NCBI GenBank assembly: GCA_036555105.1
Contig: DATBMA010000001.1
Span: forward strand, 1 to 16,620
Source of the DNA: DATBMA01 sp036555105
GTDB taxonomy: Bacteria > Actinomycetota > Acidimicrobiia > Spongiisociales > ZC4RG35
Length of the DNA: 16,620 bases
Reading direction: 5' to 3'
Shown: positions 1-6,485 of the stretch, in pieces
How the letters are laid out: each line of letters begins with the position of its first letter
Numbering within the stretch: the stretch's first letter is position 1
Program-made: the position numbers and the translations under genes
Notes under the pieces: generated by a model
What the model was told of the DNA's origin: nothing
The model's input: the letters and a program-made list of their open reading frames with translations, nothing else
The model's database searches: none

Positions 1-701
1 GCCGCCGCCAGACGGTCGGCCGGCAGGTCGATGCCGTAGAGATTGCCGGTCCCCTCCGGGTTGGGCCTCGCATAGACGTAGCGGTCGGCGACTGCGGCTT
101 CGTAACGACGGCGGCCCTCCTCGGGGCCGGCCCGCAGAGACAGGCGGCGGAGCCGGGCGGCGATCTCGCCGGTGGTCAACTCACCCGCCTCGACAAGGAT
201 CTGGTCGGCGACCACACGTGCCTCCGTGTCGTCCAGATGGCTGGTGCCGTCGCAGATCACCTGAGCCCTCGGAAGGTCGATCGAGCCGCTCTCCAGCGCC
301 GACAGCACCTGCGGGAGCCGGTCGGCCAGGTCCAGGGCCAGGCGGGCCATGTTCTCCGCCGAGCGCCTGGTCAGGTGGAGGGCAGGCCGAAGTTCGTCAG
401 CGGACTCCTCGTGGACGGTCGAGGTTCGCTCGGCATCGGAGCTGACGTAGCCCATCGGGGTGTGGCACAACTCGGCGATGTCGGCCAGCAGCTGGGCCTG
501 ACCCCAGGCAACCACTCTTGCCCGGGCCTCTATAAGGGTGACCAACTCGTAGCCGTTGAGATCGGTGCGGTCGATTCCGGCCAGGACCGCCGCCAATCCT
601 GCCCCGGGCACTATCTGCTCGAGGCCCCGTGGCAGGACCTCTCTCGGCTCGTTGGGCCAGTCCCAGCCCCAGCCCGCCGGCCTTGACATCGTCGCTTCCA
701 T
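1..701 (-). CDS. DUF222 (13E12-family) protein, probable HNH endonuclease, N-terminal part
   Basis: The minus-strand frame stays open from the ATG at 701 to the window edge, giving about 233 residues with no stop; the C-terminus lies outside. The protein starts MEATMSRPAGWGWDWP and continues with a helical DUF222-like region. Recognisable pieces are a YELVTLIEARARVVAW segment, then RRSAENMARLALDLADRLP, then an LESGSIDLPRAQVI segment, and a later RRLSLRAGPEEGRRRYEAA segment. This is the order seen in actinobacterial 13E12 proteins, which usually carry an HNH nuclease domain at the C-terminus; that domain is not visible here, so nuclease activity is inferred. Two starts are possible: ATG 701 sits 6 nt after a TANNNT -10 element and could be leaderless, while ATG 689 has a GGAAG motif 5 nt upstream. 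The gene lies directly downstream of a consensus LexA box, suggesting DNA-damage control. Confidence 0.8.
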   Translation of the reverse strand, partial: MEATMSRPAGWGWDWPNEPREVLPRGLEQIVPGAGLAAVLAGIDRTDLNGYELVTLIEARARVVAWGQAQLLADIAELCHTPMGYVSSDAERTSTVHEESADELRPALHLTRRSAENMARLALDLADRLPQVLSALESGSIDLPRAQVICDGTSHLDDTEARVVADQILVEAGELTTGEIAARLRRLSLRAGPEEGRRRYEAAVADRYVYARPNPEGTGNLYGIDLPADRLAA

Positions 702-707
702 CCTGCC

Positions 708-736
708 AACGTATCGAACACACGTTCGCTCCGCAA
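708..736 (-). promoter_or_regulatory. Candidate promoter of the DUF222 gene
   Basis: Read on the minus strand, TTGCGG (736 to 731) and TACGTT (713 to 708) are separated by 17 bp. The -10 fits the actinobacterial TANNNT pattern; the -35 matches only the TTG of the consensus. The SOS box fills most of the spacer. The -10 ends 6 nt before the ATG at 701, so transcription may start at or next to the start codon and give a leaderless mRNA. The individual elements are weak; the arrangement around the SOS box is the main support. Confidence 0.45.
715..728 (-). promoter_or_regulatory. LexA-binding SOS box
   Basis: The 14-mer CGAACACACGTTCG matches every position of the Gram-positive/mycobacterial LexA consensus CGAACRNRYGTTYG. 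It lies 14 bp upstream of the DUF222 start at 701, between a candidate -35 and -10, where a bound repressor would block RNA polymerase. It is about 125 bp from the plus-strand gene at 853, so control of that gene is less likely. Confidence 0.8.
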
Positions 737-852
737 TACCCCTGTGGGTCCCCGCGCAGGATTTCTCTCAAAGCCCTCCGGGACCCCGCGCTCGCGAAAA
801 ACTGTCACACCCCGCCCGTATGTTCGAGATGTCGGAACCAGGAGATAGCCAC

Positions 853-1053
853 ATGTTGATCGACTGCAACAGCTGCGTAGCCCAGGGCACCGAGGCATGT
901 GACGACTGCGTCGTCACCTACATCCTCCACGACGGGGTGTTCGAGCTCGCTCCCGAAGAAGCCGAAGCGATCGATGAGCTGTGCCGAGTGGGGCTGGTCC
1001 CGCGCCTGCGCCTGGCCCCGGTCGATCCGCCAACCCTCTCCCAGGCGGGTTGA
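853..1053 (+). CDS. Small protein with two CxxC pairs, function unknown
   Basis: This 66-aa protein begins MLIDCNSCVAQGTEACDDC and has cysteines at 5, 8, 16 and 19, a CxxC-x7-CxxC layout that could bind zinc or an Fe-S cluster. The rest is a short acidic helix-like stretch (residues about 31-44) followed by VGLVPRLRLAPVDPP. The start is well supported: AGGAG at 840-844 lies 8 nt before the ATG. A TANNNT-like TATGTT at 819-824 could be the -10, but no good -35 is visible. I believe similar short proteins occur in actinobacteria, but I cannot assign a role. It converges with the glucan phosphorylase gene, whose stop lies 20 bp away. The good ribosome site and clear cysteine pattern make it a likely real gene despite its size. 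Confidence 0.7.
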   Translation: MLIDCNSCVAQGTEACDDCVVTYILHDGVFELAPEEAEAIDELCRVGLVPRLRLAPVDPPTLSQAG

Positions 1054-1056
1054 CCG

Positions 1057-1080
1057 GGGCTACCGGCGTGGTCCTAGCCC
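1057..1080. terminator. Stem-loop between convergent genes, possible bidirectional terminator
   Basis: GGGCTA at 1057-1062 and TAGCCC at 1075-1080 are exact reverse complements with a 12-nt loop. The structure sits between the stop of the 66-aa gene (1053) and the stop of the phosphorylase gene (1074-1076, minus). There is no T tract on either side and the stem is only 6 bp, so termination is a positional guess. Confidence 0.3.
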
Positions 1081-3197
1081 AGTTCGGAGGCCAGTGCCAG
1101 GTAGGCGTCCCGGTAGTACTCGTCCAGCATCCGATGGCTGCTGAAGGCAGCGAGCGTCGACACGATCGACTCGCGCATGCGATCGATCCATCCGGCCGGG
1201 ATGCCATCGGCCCCCCGTTCGTAGAACAGTGGGACCACTTCTTGGCTGAGCACCTCGTAGAACGAGGCGGCATCCGCCAGGTCCTGTGCCTCCTCATCGG
1301 TCGCTTCGACGGTGGAGCCGAAGGCCCAACCGTTCTTGCCGTTGTATCCCTCAGCCCACCATCCGTCGAGGATGGAGAGATTGAGGATCCCGTTCACGGC
1401 TGCCTTCATGCCGGAGGTGCCGCTGGCTTCCATCGGTGGGCGGGGGGTGTTGACCCACACGTCCACGCCTTGGACCATGAACCTGGCTACGCGTGAGTCG
1501 TAGTCCTCGAGCATGAAGAGATGACCCCGCAACTCGGGCGAGCGTGACATCTCGAAGATCTGCTTGATGTAGCTCTGGCCCTGACGGTCGGCCGGGTGGG
1601 CCTTTCCGGCGAAGATGATCTGCACGGGCCGATTCGGGTCGCACAGGATCTCCTGCATCCGGCTCGGGTCGGAGAAGGCGAGCGTGGCGCGCTTGTAGGT
1701 TGCGAACCTGCGGGCGAAGCCAAGAGTCAGCCAGTCCGGAGACAACATCTCGTCCACCGCGCGCAGCTCATCAGGTGATGCCCCGTGGCGGGCGAATTGC
1801 CTGCGAAGGCGCCCACGGGCAAAGCGTGAGAGGATCTCCTTCCGAGCCTGGTGCATGCGCCAGATCTCCTCGTCGGGCAACTCCCGAACCCGCTCGACCA
1901 GCCCATCCTCCTCGATCAGTGTGATCGGCCAACGCCGCCCGAATGCACCGACCAAAAGACGGCCGCCCTCCTTGCCCACCCAGCTAGGCGTGTGGACACC
2001 GTTGGTGATGGCGAGGGCGGGACCGCCCAGCAGATGCTCCCAATCACGGGTCACGACCTGGGCGTGCTTCTTGCTCACCCCGTTGACTACACCGGACATA
2101 CGGATGGCCAGCGCCCCCAGGTCGAAGCGGTCGGTATCTCCGTTGACCGTGGCCAACCCGGACAAGCCTTCCCAGCCGAGTCCCATCCGCTCGGCCCATG
2201 GAGCTAGATACCGGCTGGCGAGCTCGCTGTCGAAGCCCTCGTTCCCGGCCGGCACCGGCGTGTGCAGCGTGAAGACGCTGCTGCGCCGGATCTCACCCTG
2301 GGCGATCGAGGGGAGGGCGCCTTGTTCCACCAGCCGCACCGCCCGCTCGAGAAACGAGAGGGCGGCATGACCTTCATTGACGTGCCACACGGCCGGGGCG
2401 ACGCCCAATGCGGTGAGGGCGCGCACGGCCCCGACCCCGAGCACCAGCTCTTGGCACAGGCGCATCTCCCGTCCGCGCACGTAAAGAGTGTGAGTGATGG
2501 GCCGGTCGGCCGGATCGTTGTCGTTGTTGTCGGTGTCGAGCAGCAGCAGAGGGGTCTTGCCGATCTGCATCTTCCACACTCCCACCTGAACCAGACGGCC
2601 CGGGAGCTCCACTTCCACTTTGAGCTGGCCGCCGGCGGGCGATGCCACCGGGAGTACGGGCAGGCGGCGCAGGTCGAGGGTGGGATAGAAGTGCTGCTGC
2701 TCTCCCTCCGCTTCGATCTCCTGACGGAAGTACCCGCGCCGGTAGAGGAGGCCCACGCCGATCATCGGCACGCCGAGGTCGGAGGCCGACTTGAGATGGT
2801 CGCCCGCCAGGATGCCGAGCCCGCCCGAGTAGAAGGGGATCGAGTCGTGGGCCCCGAATTCGGAGCAGAGATAGGCGACGGGACCTTCCAGTGGATTGCC
2901 AAGACGGACGTACCAAGTGTCGCCGTCGGCCATGTAGCGGTCGAGCTCGATGACGGCGGAGCGGTAACGCTCCTGCACCGCCTCCACCTGCTCTAGCTCG
3001 TGCCAGCGAGCCCGGTCGAGCGAGCTGAGCACCTCGAGCGGGTTGTGGCTCCGCTCCCATCCCACCGGGTCGAGGTTGGACCAGAAGCTGTGCCCGGCTG
3101 GATTCCACGCCCACCAGAGGTTGTAGGCGAGCTCGACCGCGCGTTCGAAAGGCGCGGGCACGGCGAACTCCAAGAGGGGGAGGGTGGGGATCAACAC
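1074..3197 (-). CDS. glgP: Alpha-glucan (glycogen/maltodextrin) phosphorylase
   Basis: This 707-aa cytoplasmic enzyme should cleave alpha-1,4-glucan with phosphate to release glucose 1-phosphate. The N-terminal ~100 residues (ELAYNLWWAWNP, DPVGWERSHNPLEVL) match the DUF3417 region typical of the bacterial/archaeal GlgP family. Catalytic-core motifs follow: FYSGGLGILAGDHLKSASDLG near 122-142, WHVNEGHAAL near 271-280, TNGVHTPSWV near 398-407, FAGKAHPAD at 529-537, and EASGTSGMKAAVNG near 590-603, where Lys598 should hold pyridoxal phosphate. At 707 aa it is shorter than forms of about 850 aa such as the mycobacterial GlgP; the core is complete and the difference appears to be at the C-terminus. 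The start is a GTG without a clear Shine-Dalgarno. It is transcribed divergently from ilvD across a very short gap and ends against the 66-aa gene. Confidence 0.95.
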   Translation of the reverse strand: MLIPTLPLLEFAVPAPFERAVELAYNLWWAWNPAGHSFWSNLDPVGWERSHNPLEVLSSLDRARWHELEQVEAVQERYRSAVIELDRYMADGDTWYVRLGNPLEGPVAYLCSEFGAHDSIPFYSGGLGILAGDHLKSASDLGVPMIGVGLLYRRGYFRQEIEAEGEQQHFYPTLDLRRLPVLPVASPAGGQLKVEVELPGRLVQVGVWKMQIGKTPLLLLDTDNNDNDPADRPITHTLYVRGREMRLCQELVLGVGAVRALTALGVAPAVWHVNEGHAALSFLERAVRLVEQGALPSIAQGEIRRSSVFTLHTPVPAGNEGFDSELASRYLAPWAERMGLGWEGLSGLATVNGDTDRFDLGALAIRMSGVVNGVSKKHAQVVTRDWEHLLGGPALAITNGVHTPSWVGKEGGRLLVGAFGRRWPITLIEEDGLVERVRELPDEEIWRMHQARKEILSRFARGRLRRQFARHGASPDELRAVDEMLSPDWLTLGFARRFATYKRATLAFSDPSRMQEILCDPNRPVQIIFAGKAHPADRQGQSYIKQIFEMSRSPELRGHLFMLEDYDSRVARFMVQGVDVWVNTPRPPMEASGTSGMKAAVNGILNLSILDGWWAEGYNGKNGWAFGSTVEATDEEAQDLADAASFYEVLSQEVVPLFYERGADGIPAGWIDRMRESIVSTLAAFSSHRMLDEYYRDAYLALASELG

Positions 3198-3223
3198 CGA
3201 GGTCTCACGATACCGCGGGAAGC

Positions 3224-4933
3224 ATGCAACGGCCGGTCGCCCGCCATGCCCTTACCATCGGCCGCAGAGTGCGAAAGATCCATTCCCAGGATGTGACCGA
3301 GGGCGCCCCCAGGGCGGGGGCGCGGGCGATGCTGCGGGCGGTAGGGCTGAGTGACGAGGACTTCTCCCGACCCCAGGTCGGCCTGGTCTCGGCCGGCAAC
3401 GAGGTCACACCATGCAACCTCTCGGGCCCGCGGCTGGCGGAGGCCGCCAAGGTGGGGGTGCGGGCCGGGGGAGGGGTGGGCCTCACTTTCACGACGATCG
3501 CCGTCTCCGACGGAATATCGATGGGGCACGAGGGGATGAGGGCCTCGCTGGTGTCGCGTGAGGTGATCGCCGATTCTGTGGAGCTGGTGATGCACGCCGA
3601 GCGCTTCGATGCCCTCGTGGCGGTGGCCGGCTGCGACAAGTCGCTGCCGGGGATGATGATGGCGGCTGCACGCACCAACCTCCCCAGCGTGTTCCTGTAC
3701 GGCGGTTCGAGCCTTCCCGGGCAATATCAAGGACGCGACATCTCGATCGTGGACGTGTTCGAGGGGATCGGGGCGCTGGCGGAGGGGAGGATCGAGGCGT
3801 CCGAGCTCGACCAACTCGAGCGACTCGCCTGCCCTGGGGCAGGCTCATGCGCCGGCATGTTCACTGCCAACACCATGGCGGCAGTGGGAGAGGCTCTGGG
3901 GCTTTCGCTGCCGGGGTCGGCATCGGTCCCGGCGGTCGACCCGAGACTGGATGAATACGCCGAACGCTCGGGCGAGGCCGTGATGCAACTGCTCGAGGCC
4001 GATATCAGGCCGCGCGACATTCTCACCCGTCAGGCATTCGAGAACGCCATCACCACCGTCATGGCGTTGGGAGGGTCGACCAACGCCGTGCTGCACCTAC
4101 TGGCCATCGCACGCGAAGCCGGAGTCGCTCTCGAACTGGAGGACTTCGACGGCATCTCCCGCCGCACCCCCCATCTCGGGGACCTGAAGCCCTTCGGCCG
4201 CTTCCACATGATCGACCTCGATCGGATCGGGGGAGTGCCGGTGGTGATGGCTGCCCTGCTGCAGGCCGGGCTGCTCGACGGCGACCAGCTCACCGTCACC
4301 GGGAAGACCATGGCCGAGAACCTGAGGGACTCGTCGCTACCGGGGAACCAGTCGGTCATCCGGCCGGTTAGTGAACCCATCGCCGATCACGGCGGCATCG
4401 CCATCCTGCGCGGGAGCCTGGCTCCCGGCGGGGCCGTGGTGAAGGTGGCCGGGATCGCCGAGACGATCTTCGCCGGGCCCGCCAGGGTGTTCGAGGGTGA
4501 GCAAGCGGCGCTGGCGGCCCTCTACTCGCATGGCATCAACTCGGGCGAGGTGGTGGTGATAAGGGGTGAGGGACCGCGGGGCGGTCCAGGCATGCGAGAG
4601 ATGCTGGCGATCACCGCCGCCATCAAGGGGGCCGGCTTGGGGAAGGCGGTGGCCCTCATCACCGATGGCCGCTTCTCCGGAGGGACCACCGGCCTCTGCA
4701 TCGGCCACGTCGCCCCCGAGTCGGAGGCGGGAGGCCCACTCGGGCTGGTCGAGGAAGGCGACCGGATCGTCGTCGACCTACCGGGACGGAGGATCGACCT
4801 CGAAGTCGACGAAGCCGAGCTGGAAGGGCGACGGGCCGCCTGGCGACCCGCCCCGGCCCGCTACCCAACCGGGGCACTGGCCAAGTACGCCCGTCTCGTG
4901 GGATCGGCCGAACACGGGGCAGTCACCGGGTAG
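3224..4933 (+). CDS. ilvD: Dihydroxy-acid dehydratase
   Basis: IlvD removes water from 2,3-dihydroxy-isovalerate and -methylvalerate in valine/isoleucine synthesis, using an Fe-S cluster and Mg2+. Counting from the ATG at 3224 (569 aa), cluster cysteines are Cys64 (TPCNLSGPR), Cys137 (GCDKSLPGMMM) and Cys203 (CPGAGSCAGMFTANTM). Lys139 of the CDK motif is the lysine that is carbamylated to bind Mg2+ in the family, and Ser485 in FSGGTTGLCIGH matches the catalytic serine. Length and sequence resemble the mycobacterial enzyme. The start is uncertain: ATG 3224 follows GGGAAGC with tight spacing, while in-frame GTG 3269 would give MRKIHSQDVTEG, close to where many homologues begin. The later start would widen the gap to glgP from 26 to 71 bp and leave room for two promoters. 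It heads a nine-gene plus-strand run; no other branched-chain amino acid genes are nearby. Confidence 0.95.
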   Translation: MQRPVARHALTIGRRVRKIHSQDVTEGAPRAGARAMLRAVGLSDEDFSRPQVGLVSAGNEVTPCNLSGPRLAEAAKVGVRAGGGVGLTFTTIAVSDGISMGHEGMRASLVSREVIADSVELVMHAERFDALVAVAGCDKSLPGMMMAAARTNLPSVFLYGGSSLPGQYQGRDISIVDVFEGIGALAEGRIEASELDQLERLACPGAGSCAGMFTANTMAAVGEALGLSLPGSASVPAVDPRLDEYAERSGEAVMQLLEADIRPRDILTRQAFENAITTVMALGGSTNAVLHLLAIAREAGVALELEDFDGISRRTPHLGDLKPFGRFHMIDLDRIGGVPVVMAALLQAGLLDGDQLTVTGKTMAENLRDSSLPGNQSVIRPVSEPIADHGGIAILRGSLAPGGAVVKVAGIAETIFAGPARVFEGEQAALAALYSHGINSGEVVVIRGEGPRGGPGMREMLAITAAIKGAGLGKAVALITDGRFSGGTTGLCIGHVAPESEAGGPLGLVEEGDRIVVDLPGRRIDLEVDEAELEGRRAAWRPAPARYPTGALAKYARLVGSAEHGAVTG

Positions 4934-5239
4934 ATGGCAACCGCTTTCGCCATCTCTCTCGTCATCGGGCTGCTGGGCCTGGTGGTCTGGATCATCCTGC
5001 GCTCCCTGGCCGTCAACGCCCCTCAGTGGGAGAGGGCCGATCCTGAGCGAAGGTTCGGCGTCAACGGGCGCCGCGTGCTGGGGGCTTTGACCGGGTTCGG
5101 GATCGCCGGGCTGTCGGCTTTCTATGCCGCCCGCGACATCGACAACTGGCTGATCGCCGTCCTGGCGGTCACCGGAGGTACTGCCGCCGGCTGGTACGCG
5201 GGAAGGATCGGCGACGCGGGCTCGGCCGGGGTGGGCTGA
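4934..5239 (+). CDS. Small membrane protein, function unknown
   Basis: The ATG follows the ilvD stop codon directly, with no spacer, and the gene ends against the GTG of the phosphoesterase gene, so it is probably translated by coupling. The 101-aa product has three hydrophobic stretches that could span the membrane: about residues 4-25, 48-66 and 72-91. Between the first two is a polar loop (PQWERADPERRFGVNGRR). I see no enzymatic motif and do not recognise the family. Its place between ilvD and the metallophosphoesterase may mean only co-transcription. Shared high GC and exact junctions on both sides argue that it is a real gene. Confidence 0.7.
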   Translation: MATAFAISLVIGLLGLVVWIILRSLAVNAPQWERADPERRFGVNGRRVLGALTGFGIAGLSAFYAARDIDNWLIAVLAVTGGTAAGWYAGRIGDAGSAGVG

Positions 5240-6013
5240 GTGCTACTGGTCTCGGACGTCCACGGGGAGTTCGAGGCCCTGGCGGAGGTGGCCGGGCGGG
5301 GAGAGGTCCTGCTGATCCTTGGCGACCTCATCAACCTGCTCGACTACCGGACCAACCAAGGGATCATCGCCGACGTCATGGGGTCGGAGTTCGCTTCAGA
5401 AGTGGGGGATAGAAGAGGACGGGGCGACTACGCCGGGATGCGCTCGCTATGGGGGGAACGTGTACTGGAGGGTGGGACGGAGTTGCGTCAGGCCATCGAG
5501 TCGGCGATTCGGGCCGAATACGGGCGTGTCACCGAAGCCCTGCGGGGCACCACCGGCTTCTGCACATTCGGCAACGTCGATCGCCCTGAGATGCTGCAAG
5601 CCAGCTTGCCCGAGGGCTGGCAATTCGTCGACGGGGTCGCGGTCGTTGTCGATGGGATGAGGGTCGGGTTCGTAGGTGGGGGCGTGGCCACCCCGATCGG
5701 AGCCTCCGGCGAGGTGACCGAGGAGTTGATGGAGGCCAAGCTCGAGTCGATCGGCCCGGTCGAGATCCTCTGCTCACACCTGCCACCGGCCATCGACCCC
5801 CTCCGTACCGATGTCATCACGGGGCGGGGAGAGAGGGGCTCCCGCCCGTTGCTCGACTACATCCGCCGTCAACAGCCGCGCTACCACTTCTTCGGCGACG
5901 TTCACCAGCCCCAGGCCAGCATCTGGCGGGTTGGGAAGACCACGTGCCGCAACCTCGGCTATTTCCGTGCCACCAAGCGCCCGGTCAGCTTGGACGGTTG
6001 GGATCGCCCGTAA
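5240..6013 (+). CDS. Calcineurin-like metallophosphoesterase
   Basis: This 257-aa protein shows the whole metal-binding motif series of the calcineurin-like phosphoesterase fold: SDVHG (Asp6, His8), GDLIN (Asp29), GNVD (Asn112), SHLPP (His180) and GDVHQP (Asp220, His222). It should bind two metal ions and hydrolyse phosphomono- or diesters; the substrate cannot be read from sequence. An insertion between about residues 35 and 100 (DYRTNQGIIADVMGSEF through LRQAIESAI) precedes the GNVD motif and could form a substrate cap. There is no signal peptide, so it is probably cytoplasmic. The GTG start comes directly after the upstream stop codon (TGA then GTG), and the next gene begins 22 bp later behind a strong ribosome site. 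As I recall, phosphoesterases of this type occur near SRPBCC/ArsA genes in other actinobacteria, but I cannot check that here. Confidence 0.85.
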   Translation: MLLVSDVHGEFEALAEVAGRGEVLLILGDLINLLDYRTNQGIIADVMGSEFASEVGDRRGRGDYAGMRSLWGERVLEGGTELRQAIESAIRAEYGRVTEALRGTTGFCTFGNVDRPEMLQASLPEGWQFVDGVAVVVDGMRVGFVGGGVATPIGASGEVTEELMEAKLESIGPVEILCSHLPPAIDPLRTDVITGRGERGSRPLLDYIRRQQPRYHFFGDVHQPQASIWRVGKTTCRNLGYFRATKRPVSLDGWDRP

Positions 6014-6035
6014 ACTCGGCTCGGCAGGAGGGTTG

Positions 6036-6485
6036 ATGGCAGAAGGCACCATGGACAGCATCGAGGTGAAAGCCTCACCCGACCAGGTGTTCTCGGTAGC
6101 AGCCGACCTTGCCGCCTACCCGGAGTGGGCAACCGGGGTGAAGACGATCGAGATCCTGGAGACCGATCCCGAGGGACGTGCGGCCAGGGCAAGGTTCGTC
6201 GTCGACGGGATGGTCAAGGAGATCACGTACGTCCTCGAGTATCAGTACAACCCGCCGGGGCAGATGACCTGGGTGGCGGAGCCAGGTCCCGACGTCAAAG
6301 AGCTCGAGGGCTCTTACACCTTCACCCTCACCCCCGATGGCCGCACCGAGGTCGTGTACGCATTGCGGGTCGAGCCCGGCTTCACCGTTCCCGGGTTTCT
6401 GCGCCGGCAGGCCGAAAAACAGCTGGTGGGCACTGCCCTTCGAGGCCTGAGAAGGCGGACCGAGTTGGTCTACGGGGCGTCATGA
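6036..6485 (+). CDS. SRPBCC (START-like, polyketide cyclase/COQ10 type) family protein
   Basis: The 149-aa protein has the layout of a single SRPBCC domain: a start strand (TMDSIEVKASPDQVFSVAADLAAYPEWATGV broken into strand and helices), several beta strands (RARFVVDGM, EITYVLEYQY, GQMTWVAE, GSYTFTLTPDGRTEVVYALRVE), then a long C-terminal helix (RRQAEKQLVGTALRGLRRRTELVY). The fold forms a hydrophobic cavity for lipids or other hydrophobic ligands; catalysis need not occur. The start is set by AGGAGG at 6026-6031, four bases before ATG 6036; the frame is open further upstream, but there it overlaps the phosphoesterase gene. Its stop overlaps the start of the ArsA-like ATPase (ATGA). The same pairing is known in Mycobacterium tuberculosis as Rv2185c (SRPBCC) and Rv2184c (ArsA-like), which points to a functional link. 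Confidence 0.85.
   Translation: MAEGTMDSIEVKASPDQVFSVAADLAAYPEWATGVKTIEILETDPEGRAARARFVVDGMVKEITYVLEYQYNPPGQMTWVAEPGPDVKELEGSYTFTLTPDGRTEVVYALRVEPGFTVPGFLRRQAEKQLVGTALRGLRRRTELVYGAS

Noticed and set aside
818..828. Second SOS box near the 66-aa gene (TATGTTCGA)
   Set aside because: Only the GTTCG half-site is present; the matching CGAAC is absent at the right distance.
2262..2996. 244-aa plus-strand frame inside glgP
   Set aside because: It is antisense to a conserved part of the phosphorylase and its composition reflects that gene read backwards.
6125..6481. N-terminal extension of the ArsA-like ATPase upstream of 6482
   Set aside because: It overlaps the SRPBCC gene in another frame, has the Arg/Gly-rich look of a shadow, and would place the P-loop far from the N-terminus, unlike the family.
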